Positions 58,805-64,000 of a stretch of DNA of 64,000 nt are shown piece after piece. Below the pieces are notes generated by a model. It did no database searches. It had not been told where the DNA came from and saw only the letters and a program-made list of their open reading frames with translations. Source of the stretch: Bombyx mori (lineage: Eukaryota > Arthropoda > Insecta > Lepidoptera > Bombycidae); contig NC_085110.1 in NCBI RefSeq assembly GCF_030269925.1, positions 5,890,001-5,954,000 of the forward strand. The letters run 5' to 3'. The position numbers were made by a program, and so were the translations under genes. Each line of letters opens with the position of its first letter. The stretch's first letter is position 1.

Positions 58805-60540
58805 TTATAATTGATAGTTTACTGGTGGCCCGAAGGCCTTTCCAGTTTCACCAGGACAGGTGGGCGAGCAAAGGCTCAGCCAAGAGGGGCGGGAGTTGCT
58901 AACAACTGCCCGAGCGCCTCCGAAGGAGACCTAACAACTCAAGAGCAATTGCTTCGCGAATGAATCTAGTACCGGATCGGAATCGCGACCCGCTGAGAAG
59001 ATCCGGCGAGAAACTCAGCGAGCTGATTCACGGGTTAGGTTGCACGGCGAACTCTTTGTCGAGTTCGACGAGTACGGTTACCGAGGTCCCTAAGCCTGCT
59101 CCTAGTGTTAGAGCTGAAGGCGTCTAATGCAAAGGTTATTGGATCTGATGGATCCGTAAGGACGTGTCTAGGGCGTCGACGGTGACTGGCTCCTGCGTGA
59201 TCAGGATTCGGGGAGTAGTCAGCGGCGGCAACGATAAGGCGATTATCATGACGCATAGCCTTATCGAAGTACCGTTCCGACGCTGACTTCATGTATTTCT
59301 GGATAGATTCGAGGCCCAGGTCGTCGTGTAGGTCAACGTTCCTCACGAGCCACGGAGCTCCGACAGCTAACCTGCAAACGCGGGATTGTAGAGATTGGAG
59401 GGTGTCTATGTGGGTGCGGGCCGCGTGAGCGAACACCACACTCGCGTAAGTCATGACGGGCCTTATGCAAGTTTTGTAAAGTATCACCTTGTTCCGAAGG
59501 GACATTTTACTCCGCTTACAGATCATGGGGTAGAGTCTACCGAGAATAAACGCGGCACGGTCACGGACTGATTTTATATGCGGGCGGAATGTCATCGATG
59601 CATCCAGGGTAACGCCCAGGTACTTGACCTTTCTGGCCCAGGGTATGGGTTGTGTACAGAGAGTAATCGGGGGTGTGAGATTCCTCCTCCTAATTCGGGA
59701 GGAAATCCGTGTGGAGCTTCCCCTCTGAAATAGCACCGCAGTACTTTTCGCTGGGTTGATGTCTACGCGCCATTTTCGGAACCACTTTCCTAGGGCTAGG
59801 GCTGCGCTCTGAAGCTTCTTCGCGATTAGGGACTTGTTTCTACTGGAATAGTAAACAGTCGTGTCGTCGGCGAATAAAGCTAAATGGGTCGGCGGCGACC
59901 GGGGAATATCGTTAACGAATAAGCTAAATAGGAGGGGTGAGAGGACAGAGCCTTACGGGACTCCAGCTGTGAGAGGTCGTGGGGAGGAGCGGGTTCCCTC
60001 GACTCGATATCGAAAAGAGCGGTTCGACAAGAAGTCCCGTATGATGAGCACGAGACTATCCGGCACGCCCATGTTGAATAGTTTGAAAATCAAACCGTTG
60101 TGCCAGACTTTGTCGAACGCTTTTGCGACGTCGAAGAAGAGAGCTCCCGTGTATAACGGTTTTGGTCGATTAAGCCCCACAAGAATATGCTCCGTGAGGC
60201 GGTGCACCTGTTGAACGCATGAGTGATTTGTACGGAATCCGAATTGTTCATCGATGAGAATGCCCTTTGATGAGACGAAGTCTCTGAGGCGTTTGTAGAG
60301 CAGACGCTCATACAGTTTGCCTAGAGACATGAGGAGGCTAATCGGGCGATAGCTCGTCGGATGATTTTTTGGTTTACCGGGTTTATGTATGCCGATAACG
60401 TCCGCTTCTTTCCACACCGCGGGAAAGATACAGTTCGCCATAGCGGCATTAAAAATAGATGCCAACATCACGATGAGTTGGACGGGTAGAAGTTTAATAA
60501 CGCGGTTGGATATACCGTCGGAACCGGGAGAGCCTAGCAT
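58805..60540 (-). pseudogene. Jockey-like LINE, 5'-truncated, one nonsense codon
   Basis: ORF2 from the palm onward: GISNRVIKLLPVQLIVMLAS, YRPISLLMSLGKLYERLLYK, FGFRTNHSCVQQVHRLTEHI, LTAGVP, stop, GSVLSPLLFSLFVNDIPRSP, LALFADDTTVYYSS (FADD), then VTLDASMTFRPHIKSVRDRA and [18 protein letters not shown]. The stop is TAA at 59955-59953 where GVPQGS requires Gln. The same frame continues to about 59035. The 3' UTR ends in a T run (A tail) at about 58797-58807. The 5' end joins a Bm1 copy. Confidence 0.88.
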
Positions 60541-60770
60541 ACTACTGGTAGTACCATCAGTAATTATGCAAATTATAATATTGCGGGTTTGATATTTACT
60601 ACACGATGCTATTCCTTCACAGTGGAAATCTATCGTGGACATTTGTTATATAACTATTTTATTAGAAAAATTGGTTTCTTGCCTGCGGTATTCGAACACC
60701 GGTGCATCGCTAAATATGACTGCACCGGACGTCTTATTCTTTACACTACGACGACTTCAAAACAACACAT
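60541..60770 (-). mobile_element. Bm1 SINE 5' half joined to LINE
   Basis: Inverse Bm1: AGTAATTATGCAAATTATAA, ACGATGCTATTCCTTCACAG, CACCGGTGCATCGC and the head to about 60770. The Bm1 3' half is absent; the jockey copy starts there. Confidence 0.8.
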
Positions 60771-60915
60771 TTGTAAGTTTTAATATAGTTTTGAACATTT
60801 AATGGAAAAATGAAGCTTTAAATACAATTTAAACATAAATATACAACTCATATAAGAATAAAAACCCCTTTTTCAAAAGGTCATTTGAATTCATCATATC
60901 TTCATATTTTCAATG

Positions 60916-60985
60916 AATAAAGTCTATGGGTTCCAGGAACCACCTAACGCTAGGTGGACCGTGAGCTCTTTGAAGCAATAAAATA
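60916..60985 (+). mobile_element. Bm1 tail fragment
   Basis: GTCTATGGGTTCCAGGAACC, CCGTGAGCTC, AAGCAATAAAAT. Confidence 0.5.
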
Positions 60986-60999
60986 GATAAAAAGTAGTT

Positions 61000-61541
61000 A
61001 GATCTTACTTTCTCATTTAATCAGTACGTTCACTATGAGTGTTCTATGGTAGAAAAATGAATTTATCCATGGTATAACATGGCTCAACATAATACGCGAC
61101 TACATAGATGTCATTTATTATATAATATAATCTGAAGCTTAGATTATAACAGTACCGACTCAGACTATCGTTTAGATTCTAAGCCATGGTCTGAACGTGC
61201 TCATGTATGTGCAGTGCATTTGGACTAACTTCATTCATCCGAATACGATAAGGATAATCAATAAAGTCCTTATAAATTAATGCAGATAGATAAAATTAGT
61301 GGAATAAATTCGATATTCTTATCTTTATTTTGATATTCTGGAAATCAATCAACACTTCACAAAGCTTACATTATTTAAGGATTTATAACTCTTAACTTCT
61401 TTGCGTATCCGACGCTCTTACTAACATTGTTGCGTTGTCTATGACTAGTTATATTTTCAATGTGGTGGTCGGCTTATCAATTTTAGCAAAATATTTTCGT
61501 GATTTAAGCGGGAAGTGCGTGATTTAGACAAAATAATCAAA
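61000..61541 (+). promoter_or_regulatory. TFIIS upstream region
   Basis: AT-rich sequence ahead of the TFIIS start codon with no repeat recognised. The promoter must lie here, but no motif is distinctive. Confidence 0.35.
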
Positions 61542-62639
61542 ATGAGCGTTGAAGAAGATGTTATGAAAATACAGAAAAAGCTTACTAAAATGACATCTGA
61601 AGACGGCACGGTATGTAACTTAGACTAAAATAATATAGAAATCTGTCTCCCGCCTGCCCCTAATTGGAATCATCTAATTCATGTATTTCATGACAAAATA
61701 AGCTCAAAGCAGTTGTATGAAATGTACGTTGTATTTTATTGCACGCCTCTATGTCCTACATAATTTTCAACATGCATGTTTAACGTTAGAATCGTAAACA
61801 ACCCACCCGTAATATAATAAATGAAATGAAAACATTTACAGGGTCAAGAAGAAGCGTTAGAACTTCTGAAAGCACTTCAAACAATGGCTATCAACTTGGA
61901 CGTCTTAACGAAAACAAGAATAGGAATGACTGTCAATGCTCTGAGAAAATCTAGCAAAGATGATGAAGTTATATCGCTTTGTAAAACACTAATTAAAAAC
62001 TGGAAAAAGTTTTTGTCGACACCAAACACGACTAAGGACAATGGAAATTCATCCAAATCTAAAAAAGAAGGTAAAGACAAAGATAAAAAAGAAGATAGAG
62101 ATAAGAAATTGCCAGCATCATTTCCACCACAGTCCAACACTACAGATGCAGTAAGGCTCAAGTGTAGAGAACTTCTAACCCAAGCACTCAAGGCTGCTGG
62201 TGAAACTTCCAATGCTTGCGGATCTCCTGAAGAACTTGCTGAAGAGTTAGAAGAGTGTATTTATGCTGAATTCAAAAACACTGACATGCGTTACAAAAAC
62301 AGGGTTAGATCAAGAGTTGCTAACTTGAAAGATCCTAAGAACCCAACATTACGTACAAATTTCTTTAATGGTGTCATTTCAGCATCACGTTTAGCTAAAA
62401 TGACTCCTGAAGAAATGGCAAGTGATGAAATGAAAAAGTTGAGAGAAAAGTTCATTAAAGAAGCTATTGATGATGCACAGCTTGCCACAGTTCAAGGCAC
62501 CAAAACAGAAATGTTAAAATGTGGCAAATGCAAAAAGAAGAACTGTACCTACAATCAACTACAAACAAGAAGTTCCGATGAACCTATGACCACATTTGTC
62601 CTTTGTAATGAATGTGGTAATCGCTGGAAATTTTGCTAA
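61542..62639 (+). CDS. TfIIS: Transcription elongation factor TFIIS, two exons
   Basis: Exons 61542-61610 and 61842-62639 (GT-AG) encode 288 residues, the usual TFIIS length. The N-terminal helical domain (about 5-80) contains [21 protein letters not shown] Lys/Glu/Asp-rich linker follows (about 95-115). The central Pol II-binding domain (about 125-235) has [20 protein letters not shown]. The C-terminal zinc ribbon (about 248-288) has CGKCKKKNC and [11 protein letters not shown], and a hairpin loop with RSSDEPMT. Its Asp-Glu pair reaches the Pol II active site and stimulates cleavage of backtracked RNA. It is nuclear. An AATAAA at 62814-62819 is the likely poly(A) signal. All key residues are present. 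Confidence 0.97.
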
Positions 62640-62813
62640 GACTGCTCTAAACAATCTAGAAAGATGGTTTAAATACTTACTGTAATGATACATTTTTAGT
62701 ATCATGTGTTTTATTACATTTACTATGATTTGGTTTCTTGCAAATATAAATGCATTATTACTGTCATTGACAACTATTGTGTGTAGATAAGGTGATTTTT
62801 TAGTTTAAAATTT

Positions 62814-62819
62814 AATAAA
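62814..62819 (+). terminator. TFIIS poly(A) signal
   Basis: AATAAA 175 bp after the stop codon. Confidence 0.6.
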
Positions 62820-62839
62820 ATAATCTGCTTTAAGTCAGA

Positions 62840-63480
62840 CATCGGTTTTATTTTATAATAAAATTAAAGAAAATGTCACTTAACTGTACATTATTAAATT
62901 AACATTAAAACAAAAGTTTCATATGCATCACAATTTATGTGTGATTACCTTTATTTTCTAAATTACATATCCTTAAAGGATGTATTTGGATTAATAACAG
63001 TTTAATCAGTTAGAAACGACCAATTATATCATTGCATGGTATTCAACTAATTATACATAAATATTTTGTATTATAAATGAAGACAAACTTGACGAATTTA
63101 ACATCAGTTTCTTAAACTAAAATTATTTAGCAATTGAATAATGAATGCAAGCAGCAACAGGTACAATAATTAATATAAAGTATTTATACAATAAGTAATT
63201 GCAGCTATCAATCTGTTGAGATACAATAATGTTCAAAACTAACTATAATTTATACTATATTCCACTGTTTAAATGTTATCATGTTTTTAATAGCAGTGTC
63301 ACCCATTTTACATATATTTGCACTGCTTTCATGGTATAGTATTTGCCAAAGTTTACATGTATCTAAAAATATACTATCTTTGTGACCTTCCAAATTTCAG
63401 TAATTGAGTTTAATTTTAGCACAAAGATTTAAAATCAAATTGCTAATCTAATATGGCAAGTATCTAATAATGATTAGGAC
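62840..63480. other. Convergent intergenic region
   Basis: AT-rich spacer between TFIIS and the zinc-finger gene; no feature recognised. Confidence 0.5.
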
Positions 63481-63482
63481 AT

Positions 63483-63488
63483 TTTATT
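63483..63488 (-). terminator. Zinc-finger gene poly(A) signal
   Basis: Minus-strand AATAAA about 75 bp after the stop codon at 63561. Confidence 0.45.
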
Positions 63489-63560
63489 TAAAAAGCAATT
63501 ATTTGGTTTCCATACCATATTTCACTTGACCATAAACACAAGAAAAACTATTAGAAATTA

Positions 63561-63980
63561 TTAAACCAATAATTCACCAGTTTTAATGTTGACAAATATT
63601 TTATCAGTGTTGCATGTCAAATCCTTATTTTGAATTTCTAATCTGAGATCGTACGGCTGACTTTCATTGTCGATTTTAGTGATTGTAAAATTGACGTCTT
63701 CACTTGCAACAAAACATTCAGGAGTCAACGCTTTCTGATAGTTAAAGTGTGTTTTTAAATGTTCTTTCAAGAAATGTGATTGTAGGACTATCAAATCGCA
63801 ATAATTACATTTATGATTTGCCGAATTTGCAACGTTAACGAGGTCCGTATCGTCATGTCTTTTGTAATGGTTATTTAAAGCGTCCTGGCGATGGTTAGTG
63901 TAAGGACACAGAAGGCACGAGTGCAATTTACGCTTATTTGTAGATTCAGTTGCACTTGCATCTTTGTTAATAGAAGACAT
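63561..63980 (-). CDS. Small protein with two C2H2 zinc fingers
   Basis: A single-exon reading of 139 residues starting at ATG 63980. Finger 1 is CLLCPYTNHRQDALNNHYKRH (Cys near 22 and 25) and finger 2 begins CNYCDLIVLQSHFLKEHLKT. An acidic, non-repetitive tail follows. Two fingers could bind nucleic acid or protein; no family name is justified. An upstream exon beyond the window edge is possible, because only 20 bp of 5' sequence is visible. Confidence 0.7.
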   Translation of the reverse strand: MSSINKDASATESTNKRKLHSCLLCPYTNHRQDALNNHYKRHDDTDLVNVANSANHKCNYCDLIVLQSHFLKEHLKTHFNYQKALTPECFVASEDVNFTITKIDNESQPYDLRLEIQNKDLTCNTDKIFVNIKTGELLV

Positions 63981-64000
63981 TGATCGCCTACGTTGTAATA

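Overview
This window looks like nuclear DNA from a silkmoth, most likely Bombyx mori or a close relative. The best evidence is the Bombyx SINE family Bm1: about twenty full, truncated or decayed copies lie on both strands, and one nearly complete copy with its tRNA-like head sits at 40793-41235. AT-rich introns, jockey-type LINE 3' ends and Helitron, hAT and mariner relics fit the same picture. Species and families are named by recognition only; no search was run.

Six host genes can be read. (1) 305-6594 (+): the last five exons of an FNDC3-type protein, with nine fibronectin III domains and a C-terminal membrane anchor; its 5' exons lie outside the window. (2) 42295-10863 (-): a complete eyes shut (spacemaker)-like gene. 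Twenty-one exons join with compatible phases at every junction into a 1505-residue secreted protein with about 13 EGF domains, a Thr/Ser-rich mucin-like stretch and four laminin G domains. (3) 43685-44855 (+): a four-exon MKRN2OS homologue, head to head with eys. (4) 52834-46939 (-): a four-exon Reeler-domain secreted defence protein of the Hdd11/noduler type. (5) 61542-62639 (+): transcription elongation factor TFIIS, two exons. (6) 63980-63561 (-): a small protein with two C2H2 zinc fingers.

Most of the rest is mobile DNA, much of it nested inside introns. Intron 14 of eys holds a young gypsy-type LTR element (17684-21101) with one long ORF that has lost most of pol. Intron 1 of eys holds a second LTR element (34074-38067). 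Its LTRs look identical, it is inserted in a mariner transposase relic with a GTAC target duplication, and it carries a 25-bp minisatellite of roughly 57 units. Several DNA transposons can be delimited by terminal inverted repeats and target duplications: 10037-10554, 15952-16220, 30558-31176, 55583-55860 and 56446-56679. Two Helitron-like copies lie at 29039-29502 and 41468-41680. Region 57360-60770 is a LINE graveyard with two reverse-transcriptase fragments and a LINE/Bm1 junction.

The genes do not form an operon or one pathway. The most unusual signals are the minisatellite, in which nearly every unit carries AATAAA followed by a TGTGTG tract, and the repeated placing of SINE and LINE ends within about 5-40 bp of splice sites, including a GC-AG donor that abuts a Bm1 tail.
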